From Sipunculus nudus (Eukaryota; Annelida; Sipuncula; Golfingiida; Sipunculidae), in the NCBI GenBank assembly GCA_026874595.1, contig CM049315.1, positions 18,683,664 through 18,747,663 of the forward strand: DNA of 64,000 bases, in the 5' to 3' direction. The notes under the pieces are model-generated. The model saw only the letters and a list, made by a program, of their open reading frames with translations. It had not been told where the DNA came from and made no database searches. Positions within the stretch are counted from its first letter, which is position 1. Each line of letters begins with the position of its first letter. Made by a program: the position numbers and the translations under genes. Shown here piece after piece: positions 1 through 12,600 of the stretch.

Positions 1-426
1 TACCAGCAGATCAGCATTCAACCGTGATACATCCTTCAGTGAGATAAGTCAGGTAAATTCTAGCAGAGTATGGTGTATTGTTGTGATGAGTTCAGATTAA
101 ATTGATTTCATTTGAATTAATCTGAAGCATTGTAGCTCAGGTCATCTTAGTTCAGTTCATTGCTGTAAAAATATAATAGAATTTACTTGTTGGGTGCCAG
201 CATAGAATATGATAGAACAGAGCAGAATATATTGAAATTCTGAGACATTCTGAGATTAAAGGGAAACAAATAAATATTAAATACAGCTGATTGAATTTTA
301 TAAATGGTCCTCTTATGAAGAGTAAGAAAGCATTCAGATGAAAAAGATATCATTCTACCCTATGATATGTTCAGAAATTTTTTCAAATGTATATATATTT
401 ACATATACATTGTTTGTTGGTTTCAG

Positions 427-606
427 TATGATGAGAATTTTCTGCTAGATCCATCGTTACAAGAGAAAGTATCCAGCATGGTACTCAGCAGCTTCTCAGA
501 CATCGAGCTCGAGGTTCCTACAGAGGCATACAGGATCTGGGACTTCTTCCTGCTACTCGCTGTCTGCAACACTGTTGTTGTGTCTCCTCACCCTCATGTT
601 GACTCA
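427..606 (+). CDS. ATP10: ATP10 exon a (start of nucleotide-binding domain)
   Basis: The acceptor TTTCAG ends at 426 and the donor GTGAGT starts at 607; 60 codons, phase 0 at both ends. The peptide ends in [27 protein letters not shown] is the conserved P4-ATPase strand after the helix. The donor lies at the edge of a 34-bp minisatellite that repeats this same exon/intron junction. Sequence 1-426 is upstream intron, AT-rich, with nothing recognised. Confidence 0.88.
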
Positions 607-3600
607 GTGAGTACCTCACAAACACCCTATGTTGACTAGTGGGTACCTCATAAACACCCTCATATTTACACAAATACCCTCATGTTTACACAGTGAGTAC
701 TTCACAAACACCCTCATGTTGACTCCATGAGTACCTCACAAACATTCATGTTAACTCAGTGAGTACTTCACAAACACCCTCATGTTGACTCAGTAAGTAC
801 CTCACAGACACCCTCATGTTGACTCAGTGAGAACCTCACAAACACCCTCATGTTGACTCGGTAAGTACCTCACAGACACCCTCATGTTGACTCAAAGAGT
901 ACCTCACAAACACTGTCATGTTGACTCAGTGAGTACCTCATAAACCCCCTCATGTTGACTCAGTAAGTACCTCACAAACCCCCTCATGTTGACTCAGTGA
1001 GTACCTCACAAACTCCCTTATGTTGACTCAGTGAGTACCTCATGAACACCCTCATGTTAACTCAGTGAGTAAATACAATATTTGTAAATAACTGTTGTCC
1101 AATTCCTTCCAGATACTCACAGGAAACAAATTTATTTCACATCACCTTCAAATAGACTAAATTAGTGGCATACATGAAGAATAAGTGCTTGTGATATGAC
1201 ACTGTGATCTCCCCTTTTCATTGGTCAAATGGTCCTCAAAAATTACATCATTAAGAGCAGTTTTATTTGACCAAATTCAGTCTATGTAAGTGCTTATATA
1301 AAGTATAGCCCTGTTAAATGGAAGTCAGCATGACTTAGAGAAAAAGTGACTGATCTTAGATTTGACACAAGCATGTGAGCATGGTAATAATTTTCATAAC
1401 CTTTGCAATACTAAAGGAATGAGCAAAAGGAACTTAGACACAAAATATACTTTCTCAAAAGTATTATTGAAATATTTTTGTAGGTAATACCGGTATTTTG
1501 TGATATGTGTTGAATAGTATCTGAATTCAGTGATGTATCATGGTATATATTCAGGCTCATAGCCCATCATTAAAAGTTAGCATGGTGATCTCAATAACGC
1601 ATATTATGTTTGTTATTATAGTTAAATTTAAAAAAAGAAATTATGCTTGTATTTATAATTTTGTTTTGTTATTTTTAAACCAGATGGATGACAGTGGCAA
1701 CATAAAGGAAGAGAGTTTTGAAGACATTCCAACATTAGAAAAATACAGCCGTCTTAAGGAGGGGCTCAAAAAAAAGGCTCAGAGCAAATTTGCAGGATTA
1801 TTTGCACCAATGACTAACATGTTTTCAGCAAAGACTTGGGAGGATGATGGAAGCAGCATAGGAGGTGAATCGTCAACTGGGACGTCGATGATCTCGGAAA
1901 ATACGCTGAAGACACGATACGAAGCAGAGAGCCCGGATGAACTTGCTCTCGTCAAAGCAGCTTGTAGTTATGGGTGTAGACTAATGAAGAGAATGAGCCA
2001 TGCTGTTTTATTGTGGTTACCGGGTAAGTACGGCTGAAACAGATAGCAAATTGTTTACTTAAGCATCTGATGGGTATTACCGGACTCTGATGCTATGATG
2101 CTTCTGGTTACCATGACAACACTCCACAAAGGAACATTTTTAATGAGTAGGGGCAAAATTCTAATTGGATTGTATAAAAAAATATTAAATTGCATAAATG
2201 TATGTTGAAAGAAGATTTTGGTATTAGATTGTGGACGGCAGGGTGCTGTAACAACTAAATTGTGGTAGGGAAAAATTATTTTACACATAAGTAATCTTTG
2301 AGAAGAACAAGCATTAGATATGTAAAACTTGGTTTATTATTATAAGAAACAGTAATTAGATAAATTGAGAAATTTCCAAATTTTATAGTTGCATCAGTGA
2401 AATTAAATATAAGCAACAAAGATATTTACCAGTTCTCAGAATGATATTATAATCATTCTAGCATATTTACAATGTTGTTGGATAGGCATTCCTGAAGTGA
2501 AAAAATTAATAACATTGAGATTTTATAAGTGGCTTTTAATTCTTCGTGACTCCATACTTTTCATTACATTGCATGTGGTGTAACATGAGATCTCAGTACA
2601 CTTATTACAGAGGAACAAGCATGATGTCAACATAACACATTCATAACAAACAGATATAACAAACAGTTCAAGGAGAGACTATTGTTTATTTTACAGGTGA
2701 GGGTGAGGTGGAGGTTAAACTGCTCCATGTCTTGCCGTTTGACGCGGTTCGTAAGCGAATGTCTGTGATCATTCAGCATCCAGGGACCAATGAGATTGTG
2801 TTGTACTGTAAAGGAGCTGACAGCGCCATCATGTGTAATCTAAAACATCGACGGCCAGATGATGAAGAAGGCCAGAAGATATACAACCAGACTCTGCAGC
2901 ATCTCAACCAGTATGCAAAACAGGGCCTGAGGACACTTTGTATGGCTAAAAGAGTAAGTCCATCCAAGCTCCCCTCACAAGATGGATATTTTCCCTGCAG
3001 TTCCCTATTCTATATATAGTCTGTTCAGAATGAGGTTGCCCTTTCATATTTGGCAATATTTTTAGGAATTGGCACATGAATTCCAGAATGTAAGCTGCAA
3101 GAAGGAATGAAGCATAGGCCCTAATTAACTATAATGAAACCAATTAAATCATTATTTGAAAAAGCAGTTCTTTTTATGTGGGTCACTGATCACATGCATC
3201 AAGAACTGAACCTACTAATCATTTGCTTTGTGTTATACATATTCTAAAAAATGTAACTGCCACCAAGTCAGCTGGCCTCGAGACTCACAAGAATCCAGAA
3301 AGTATTTATTTTTATATTAGATATTCTTGTCATGGCCATTTATAATTTTATATGATCTTTTTTAGAGCATCAATAATCATGCCAGTCTACTTACATAGAC
3401 TGATATATCCATATATCCTCCCTGCCAAAATTAAGAGTAACTGTTGACCTTGTTGAAAATGTTACTAGCCAGGAGTGTCCATTTATGAAAAGTCTGTTAC
3501 CATATATAGACTGACTTGTATTAGTTAATCTAAACATCAGTGTTTGATAGAAAATCGTGTCTGTTACCATATACAGACTGGGTTAAATATACAGACTCGG

Positions 3601-6600
3601 TTATAAACCTTACCCTAAACATCAGTGTCTGATATAATATCACGGTCTTGCAGGTTTTGACATATGAAGAATACAAATCATGGTTAGTACAACAGAATGA
3701 TGCAGTGTGTGCCACGGAGCATCAGGAGCGTCAACTACATGAATCTGCATGTGCCATAGAGATGGAGCTTCAGCTTCTAGGTGAGTGGACTCAAAATGGT
3801 AGCGGCAACAACATCAACTACAGTGGAACCTGTGTAATAAGACCACTCTCTGGATTGTCCAAAGTGGTTTTAATTCACAGGTGGTCTTGTAAGACAGGTG
3901 TCATAACTCGTGAGTGCTTACAGTTCACTAAAGGATGGTCTTTATTTGTAGGTTATCTTATTTGACAGGTGGTCTTTCAGACAGGTTCCACTGTATGTAT
4001 ATCTGGTTATATAACCTACCTGTTTTGGCAGTCAGTTTACTCCTTATAATCTTAACCTGTTATTTGTCCACTGACTTCTAGGCACACAGCTGCCTATAGT
4101 GATGAGCCATGTGTCATACTACACAGACAAGATCCCTGTAAAGAGACATCCAAATGTTTCTGCATGAGCACTCATTTATAGCTTTGCATTAGTTACAATG
4201 TCCTGTATCTGTATTATAATTTATTAGTAGTACCATTTGACTTTTGTCACACAACTCCTGTGTGGCCACACAGGGGTAAATAAAAACTAAAACATGTTGA
4301 GAAGGCAAGCATGAAGATAACAGGAAGCTAAAATAATTAGAGGCAGGAGTGGAGGACATAAATTCCACAAATTTGCTTGTTGTTCTTGAAATGTTGGGAA
4401 TGATGCCAAGTGTGTCCTAATGGGGTAATTCCCTAAATTTCACATCAAATTTGAGAACTTCAACGTTTATTTTGTGAAGGAGCTATTACATCACCATCTA
4501 TGAGGAACTTGTTTTAAGTACAAGGTAAAAACATGGATTTAGCACTTAAAAAGGTAACTTTTGAGTCTCTTTAGATGGCTCCAGATCATTTTCTTTAGAT
4601 CACAGTAATTAAATTTCATGCCTCAATCAATCGTGCATGTATAACTGCATAATTTCAGGTTGCACAGGGATAGAGGACCGTTTACAAGATGGTGTACCCG
4701 AGACAGTGGCAGCTCTCCGTGAAGCTGGGATTAAGATGTGGGTTCTGACAGGTGATAAACAGGTGAGGTTACTGTAGAGACAGGTGACGTCATCATATTC
4801 ATTGTGTGTGTTTATATATGTAGTTTTACAGACAGGTATTACTTATTGATTAAACCAGACAGTTAACAAGATCATTGTAGATTTACAGTTAATGACATTA
4901 AATTTGCTGATAATTTCAGGTGATTTTCCTGTGTCATTTTATAACATTACCATGATGGTGCTAGTATAAAAGCTTTGTTTTTAAAATTAGTTTGATATCT
5001 CCTTTAAACTTAAGTGTTGTGCATATATTTACCTTACCATTGTTAATGTTAAGAAGAGAAATCAGTAATAACATTCGAGAGTCAAATATGTCTCTTTGTA
5101 ATTACTGTTCATTTCTGGGAAGTTTCTGTCAGTTGTCTCTTTAATTTCTCAGAAATTGGTGTCAGGATTAACTTTATTGTTACATGTAAGTTTAATATTT
5201 CCAGGAAACTTCTCTCAGTATGGTGTTTACTGTTCTAGGAAACCCTGTGTTGTGTTTTATTTCTGAGACTCTGACCTAAATATTAACATATTTCCAGAAT
5301 AAAAAAAACTCTCAACATTGTCTCATTCAGTTAAAAAAAAAACTGATATAGTCTTTATTTCCAAGATACTAATCTCAGTTTTCACACTGTTTTCAGGAAA
5401 CTGCTCTCAACATTGCCTACTCATGTAATCTGATCTCATATGACCAACAACTCATTATTCTCAATGCTAAGTCCAAGGTGAGTTTATCTAAAAAAAATCA
5501 CTCTCTTTTCATTCATTCATTGTCATTTATTCATTAGTTCAAAATTGTTATAAAAGCTATAAAATCTCATTGTTTCTACACACTATTTGCACACTTCTTT
5601 TATTAGACACTACAGAAATAACTGTAATAAAATATGTTAATATAAAAGCTTGTTGTTTTTGTAACTGCTCAGCAGAAACAGGTATGTGTTTCTGTAAAAC
5701 ATACAAGGGATATTGACATGTCTGCCTTATGTAAACCATTATATTCTGTTAGGGATTTTATTTGTAATTGTTCATAATTGTTACAGTGCAGTGAACCATA
5801 TGTATTTGATATCTTCTGATCATACGGCCATCTGTGAAGCCTGATTCATGGCATCACGCAGGACAGTTTGACATCACACCTTGTGCTGTTTCTTTTCAGG
5901 ATGCCATTAAGTCAGCAAACACTTTGCCAGGATTATGCATGTTGAATGTGTGTGTATATTAGCCAATGCAGCAAACTCATGGAAGTGTTTTTCATGATAA
6001 CTTTTAAATTAAATAATTTCATATTTTTTAAAAATAGTGCAAATCTCAATAAAAATCCAGTGCAGCTCGCAGGTAGTGCATCCCCACATTAAATGCTTTT
6101 TGGCATTATTTATGTTTTAGCGTATATTTGTGTGTTTAGGAACGGGTGAAGGAGATGCTTCAGAATCGTTTAGAACAACTGACGATGATTCAGGCGTGGA
6201 GTCATGACAACGATGGTGCTCAGTCCCTCAGTAGAGGAGGAACACTACAGTCTGTATCCAAGACATCAACGGTAAATGCTAGCACAGACTTTTCAGTGTC
6301 AAGCAGTACTGCAGAAACAGATACATCCCAGCAAAGAACTCAGCCAGGAAAATCTATAAACAGTATGTCAGTGAGTCACGGTGCTGCAGCAGTTACCATG
6401 GTAGCAGCTCCATCTTCTAGTTCAACAGATGTCAATTGTGCCACATCACCAAAGAAGTGGAAAACTCTCTCATTGAATAAGAAAAAGAAATCCTCAAATT
6501 TGATTGGACAGAAAGTTGCCATGGTGATTGATGGGAAGACATTAGGATTTATTATAGATCTGAAGTTGGGGCCTGTCCTGGTAGAGCTTGCTAAACAGTG

Positions 6601-9600
6601 TGACTCTGTGTTATGCTGTCGGGCTGCTCCATATCAAAAGGTACGTGCAGACTTTTTTTTTTTGCCTAAATTTTAAATGCTGTACATCACTAGGTAGCAG
6701 TGTCTGTATGATCATGTGATTTGATATTGATGGTCATGTGATATGAATGGTCATGTGATTATAGTGGTCGGGTGATAAATATTTACTATTATTTAGTTTA
6801 AGTTAAATTCAGCAGAATATGGGAAATATTGCAAAATGAGTGGGGGGGGAGGGGTTGGGGTTAAAGAATTGACATAAATGTTAATACAAACATACGTATA
6901 TATGCTGATCTTCAGTTTGTGTGATTTACTTTATGGTACAGTTGACTGTGCAGAAAAATATCTGTGACATTTTGTTGCTTTTGTACCCATGTTGTGATGT
7001 TATTGTTCTTTTGTGATTTCAGGCAACGTTGGTGCGGTTGGTGAAGGACCAGCTGCATCAGCTAACCTTAGCTATAGGTAAGTGTATGAACATTACATTC
7101 TTCCTCATATCTAGTTACACATGTACAAAAATGCTGTAGTATGTTTTGAAACCAGCTTTTAAGGGGGCTGACGAACGTGAGTATGAAACAGACATTGGGG
7201 TGTCTGTTATGATTCTTTAATCATGTGAGTATGATACAGACAACTGACATTTACGCGTGAAGTTATTAAAGTTATTTTACATTGATTGTGCAAGCAGTTA
7301 ATTTAAATAATTGCGGCACTCTCCATTACTCTGGCAATGGCAATCAGTAGTGTCAAGAGGCAGAGGAAACCAGAGAACCTGAGAGAAAACTTATATATTA
7401 CGGTCACTGTCATACAGTTACAAACGTCCTACCTGACGCCAAGCCATGTGGTTTTATACGTTTTATTCCAGAACATGACATACGACTACGCGATCTGGTG
7501 GCTATAACAAAGTACACGTTTTATCAGACAGGTGGCAGCACCTACCGGCACACCAACTGCAACACATGCATATATATAGTATCATCACATCTCCCCTCTT
7601 TTATGTAAGTGTTGGTGAATGTTTGTTGTTATATCAATATTAAAACTAAAGAGGGTTTCATAAACATTTTGAATATGCATATTAAGTTGGTCAACAAGTC
7701 TCTATCAGGCGAGAAGGTGCCTTACGATGGCGTGTAGACCTCTTAGGACTTGCATTTGTTCCTGTCACCGGATTATCCATCTCGGATACTGTAACTGGGT
7801 TTGTGTCTGCAGAGATCTCTGGTGGGTTTGGTCGATCTGCTGCTGTTACGGGAGTAGAGTCTGCAGTTTTCAGCAAATCTCGTCTGTTTCTGCGTAACTC
7901 TGCACCAGAGTCAGTCTGTACTTGGAAAGATCTAGGTGCTTGTTGATACAATATGGTTGCACCCTCTGACCACAATGATGTTTGAATATCTCTTACTTTC
8001 ACTCGATCACCGGAGTTCAATCCTTCGAGTGGCTGCGTGTGCTGATCATAGTACTCTTTCTGTTTTTGCTTGTTGATGTACTTCTGTTCAGCATAATCAC
8101 CATTTACATCATTTTTAAGCAGAGACGGGTGTACAGGTAATGAAGATCGTAGATTTCTTCCCATCAATAGCTGTGATGGAGAAAGTCCATCTTGCAGTGG
8201 TGTTGATCGATATGCTAGCAATGACTTATAGAAGTCCTGACCACTATCAAGCGACTTTTTCAGGGGTCTTTTCACTACTTTAACAGCACTTTTGCTTTGT
8301 CTGTTGGACTGAGGATAGTGAGGACTCGACGTAACATGGTCAAAGTCCCATTCTTTACTGAAAACACAGAATTCTTTGCTTGAGTATTGAGGCCCGTTAT
8401 CACTAACGATTGTATCTGGCACTCCATGTCTAGCAAGGATAGACTTTAAAGCTTGAATCACTGCTTGGCTACTGGTACTTGTTAGCGTGACAACTTCTGG
8501 AAAGAGTGAATAGTAGTCTGTTACTACTAAGTAGTCCTTACCATTGTATGTGAATAAATCCGTGCCTATTTTCTGCCATGGATAATTTGGCATCTCATGT
8601 GGCTGTAAGGGTTCAGCGGTTTGCTTGTTTGCGAATTTTGAGCAGGTTTCACATCGCGCTACAAGTTGGTAGGTGTCTTTATTTAGACCGGCGCAGTAAA
8701 CAGCACTACGGGCACGTCGACGACATTTTTCAATTCCTAAATGCCCTTCATGTATTTTGATGAGCACGGTGTTTCTCATGGTTTGAGGGATAACCAACTT
8801 GGACCCCTTTAGTATTAACCCCTCTGTAACCGAGAGTTTGTCCCTAACAACCCAGTAGGGAGCAATCTCACATGGACAGACACTTTTGTTGGTAGGCCAT
8901 CCATTGATGATTACGTCCTTTAACATCATCATTGAATCATCTTTCTGGATCTCTTCGCGGATCTGACAGAGGCGGCGGTCAGAGACTGGCATAGATGATA
9001 TGACTAAATTCACATGCACTTCAACGTCATTCTCTGTGCTTGATCCAGCTGCAGACTTGTCTGTAGCTCTGGATAGCGCATCAGCCACCACTAAATATTT
9101 CCCAGGTGTGTATGTGACTTTCAAGTCATACTTCTGTACTCGTAGAAGTAACCTTTGAATACGAAGCGGACAGTCTTGTAGTGATTTACTGAAAAGTCCA
9201 ATTAGCGGTTTATGATCAGTTTCAGCCTGAACTGTGCTTCCATAAATAAACTGGTGGAAGCACTCACAAGCAAATGTTATACTAAGAAGCTCCTTTTCAA
9301 TTTGAGCGTATCTGGTCTCAGCGCTGGTTAGGGCACGCGATGCATATGCAACAGTTTTCCATGTATTCTCATCATATTGTAATATCACGGCTCCAAGTCC
9401 ATTTCTGCTGGCATCACTAGAAATCCGTATGGGCCGTTTCGGATCATAATACTGCAACACTGGCTGTGTTGTCAACAGGTTCTGCAGTTGCTCATAAGCT
9501 TTTTGCTGCGCAGCGTCCCACTGCCATACTGTTTTTTTTGTTCCAGCAACTGGCAGAGAGGGGCTGATATCTCTGAAAGTCCAGGAATCCATTTGGCCAG

Positions 9601-12600
9601 ATATGTCACCATGCCCAAGAATCTCTGGACATCATGTTTGTTCTGTGGGGTTTCCATGTTAATAATGGCTGACACTTTATTCATATCTGGCTTGATACCC
9701 TCATCTGTGATCAAGTCACCCAGAAATATCAGTTCCTTTACCCCAAACTGGCATTTGTCTTTATTTAATTTGAGGTTGCTCTGTCTTGCAGCCTCCAGTA
9801 CCTGCATCAGACTGTCATCATGTTCCTCCTGTGTTGCCCCCCAAACTATGATGTCATCCATTGATGTGTAAACATTTGGTATTTTCTCAAATATCTGATG
9901 GATTGTCTTGTGATAGACTTCTGGGGCGGAGGATATTCCAAATGGAAGTCGCAGGTACCTGTAGCGTCCAAACGGAGTAATAAAGGTACAGAGGTAGCTA
10001 CTCTGTTCATTCAGTTTTAGCTGCCAGAAACCATGTGATGCGTCAAGTTTACTAAAGACCTTTGCACCGGAAAATTTGGCCATAACTTCTTCTCGGTGGG
10101 CATTTTGTAATGCTGGCGTTTAACAGCACGATTTAAGTCCCTTGGATCCAGGCATATTCTCAGCGATCCGTCACGTTTCTTTTTGACAATTACCATTGAG
10201 TTGACCCAATCTGTGGGCTGATCCACCTTGGCTATTACACCTAACTTTTCCATTTTGTCAAGCTGCTGTTTTAACTGATCATGCAGAATAAAGGGTATTT
10301 TTCTGCATGCATGGACCACTGGTGTGACTGTATCATCCAGCACTATGTTATGTTCACCTGGCAGTTCACCAAGACCATCAAAGACATCATTATAATCTTT
10401 GAACAGTTCACTGTATCTGTCCACCTTCAATGCATGGACGCGTTTGATAAGACCTAGTTGTTCACAGCTTTGACGACCAAGTAAGGCCTGCGAATCACCT
10501 GGCACAACAAAGAAGTAAAGACTAACACTGTTTCCTTTGTGGTTAACTTTGAGACGACAGCCTCCAAGAACAGGTATTACACAATCACCATATGCTTTCA
10601 GTTTTTCAGTAACTTTATGCAACTTTGGCCTGTTCTTTAATGTGTTGTAATCTTTCTCTGCTATAATATTAACCTGAGCACCAGTATCTAACTTCATAGG
10701 TATAATGATTCCATTGATAGCCAATGGCTCTATCCAATCACTTGATACAGAGTCTACTGTTATTGTGTCCATAAAGAAAACCTCAGAGTCCTGTGGCTCT
10801 GTTTCTTCAACAGTGTGCACCCTTTTAGACTTAGCAGATTTACAACATTTGGCAAAGTGGTTCTTGCCACCACATTTGTGACAGACTTTCCCATACGCTG
10901 GGCAGTGCATACTGGCATGTGTAGTATCACACCGACAGCAGTGATGTTTTTGATCATCCTTTGTTTTCCTTCGAACATCAGTATTAGTTCTCCTGTAAGA
11001 AGGACCGTATTTGAGTTATTGTTTGCTCTGTACTGCATCCACTGATGCTGCAGGTGCTCCATCTGACCGTAGCTCACTAGCGTGTCTTTTGACCAGCTCA
11101 GTTGACTTGCATATCTGAATAGCCTTATGCAACTGTAAATTATCCTCACGCAATAGGCGTTCACGTGTCACATTGTCACGTATGCCACATACTACACGGT
11201 CCTTTACTAGTGACTCTTCAAGATCACCAAACTCACAGTTTTTAGCTCAGCTGACTGTAAGTCATCTGAGCTATAGTCGTGGTCCTTTGTCCGTCATCCG
11301 TCCGTCCGGCCGTCTGGCCGTCCGTCCGTTAACAGGACACGTTTTAAAACCGTTGGACCTATGAATCCAAAATTCTGCATACCATTAGATGTCCCCAAAA
11401 TCTCCTACCATACCGAAGATTGGGTCATTAGAACTTCGTTCCTTCGAGATATTAAGGAAAAACCTCCGTTTACATAATAAAGCAATTGTTACACTTCAAG
11501 TCTGCATAATATCAAAACCACTGATCTGTTTTTGATCATATTTAGTATTCATATTCTTCCATATATTTTCTATGCACATACCAAAAATTAGGTCAGTATT
11601 GGGTATTATTTTGAAGTTATAGGCCCAAATATAATGCAATTTTTTAAAAATAAGGACATATATTTGCTCACTTAACATGAGAATTGCTGAAGCTGAAGAC
11701 TTTTTTTCAGGAATATAACTTTATTTAATCAAGATTCAATTGTTTGCCCAAAATTAGATCTGAATTTTGCAAATTTTTCAAGTTATTAGCATAAATAAAA
11801 AATTAATACCTTAAATTTTGTCCAACTTTGGCAGTGGCACGTTTTTTCCCTGTAAGCACTGTTGATTTAATTTTCACAGCATATATACATAAGGATTTAA
11901 TCTTTTAAAATCTGAAATTTCAAAGAAATTGTTTGAAAAGAGTAGCTTTTATTCAAGTTTTCATACACCATGTCAAGTGTTGTTTATATCTGGCCCACCT
12001 AGTAGTACAGCCTTCACTTGCATTATGTAACCCACCCCAGGCAGCTTGCCTTGACCCAGCTTGGCCACTACTAGCAGGCTTCTCCTCTGCCCTGCACTCA
12101 ACCCCCCCCCCCCCCCCCCCCCCCGCCAGCTGGTGCATAAACTAGATGAATGTTATAATTTTCTGTATTTTATTTTATTCTTGGACATGCTACATTTTAG
12201 ATTTTGGATTGTACCACCAGGGTTACAATGATTAAAGTGCACATTTAATTGTGTCCACAAATTGATGTATTGCTATGAAAGTATGGATGTTCATCAGATA
12301 ATTAATGCTTTACTTCAGAAGAGTAAAACTTCACCAGATGCAAATGTATATGAATATGAATATGAATATGAATATGAATATGTACTCCATTATAAAATTT
12401 CTTGCATAAAAATGGGAATTCAGGTAAAAATGAAAGTATTTGAATACCAGTGCAAATACTTTCAAAATGTATTCATGAATGCATATATTATATATGCAAT
12501 AATATTATTTTAATAATTAGTTCAGTTATATTTTATTAAAAAAAACATCAGATTCTCTTATTATTTTTAATAAATATCATATTGGCACAACATTTGTTAT

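Noticed and set aside
5900-5961. Exon-like stretch after CTTTTCAG in an ATP10 intron
   Set aside because: Runs into a stop within about 20 codons, has no family counterpart, and exons f and g already join in phase.
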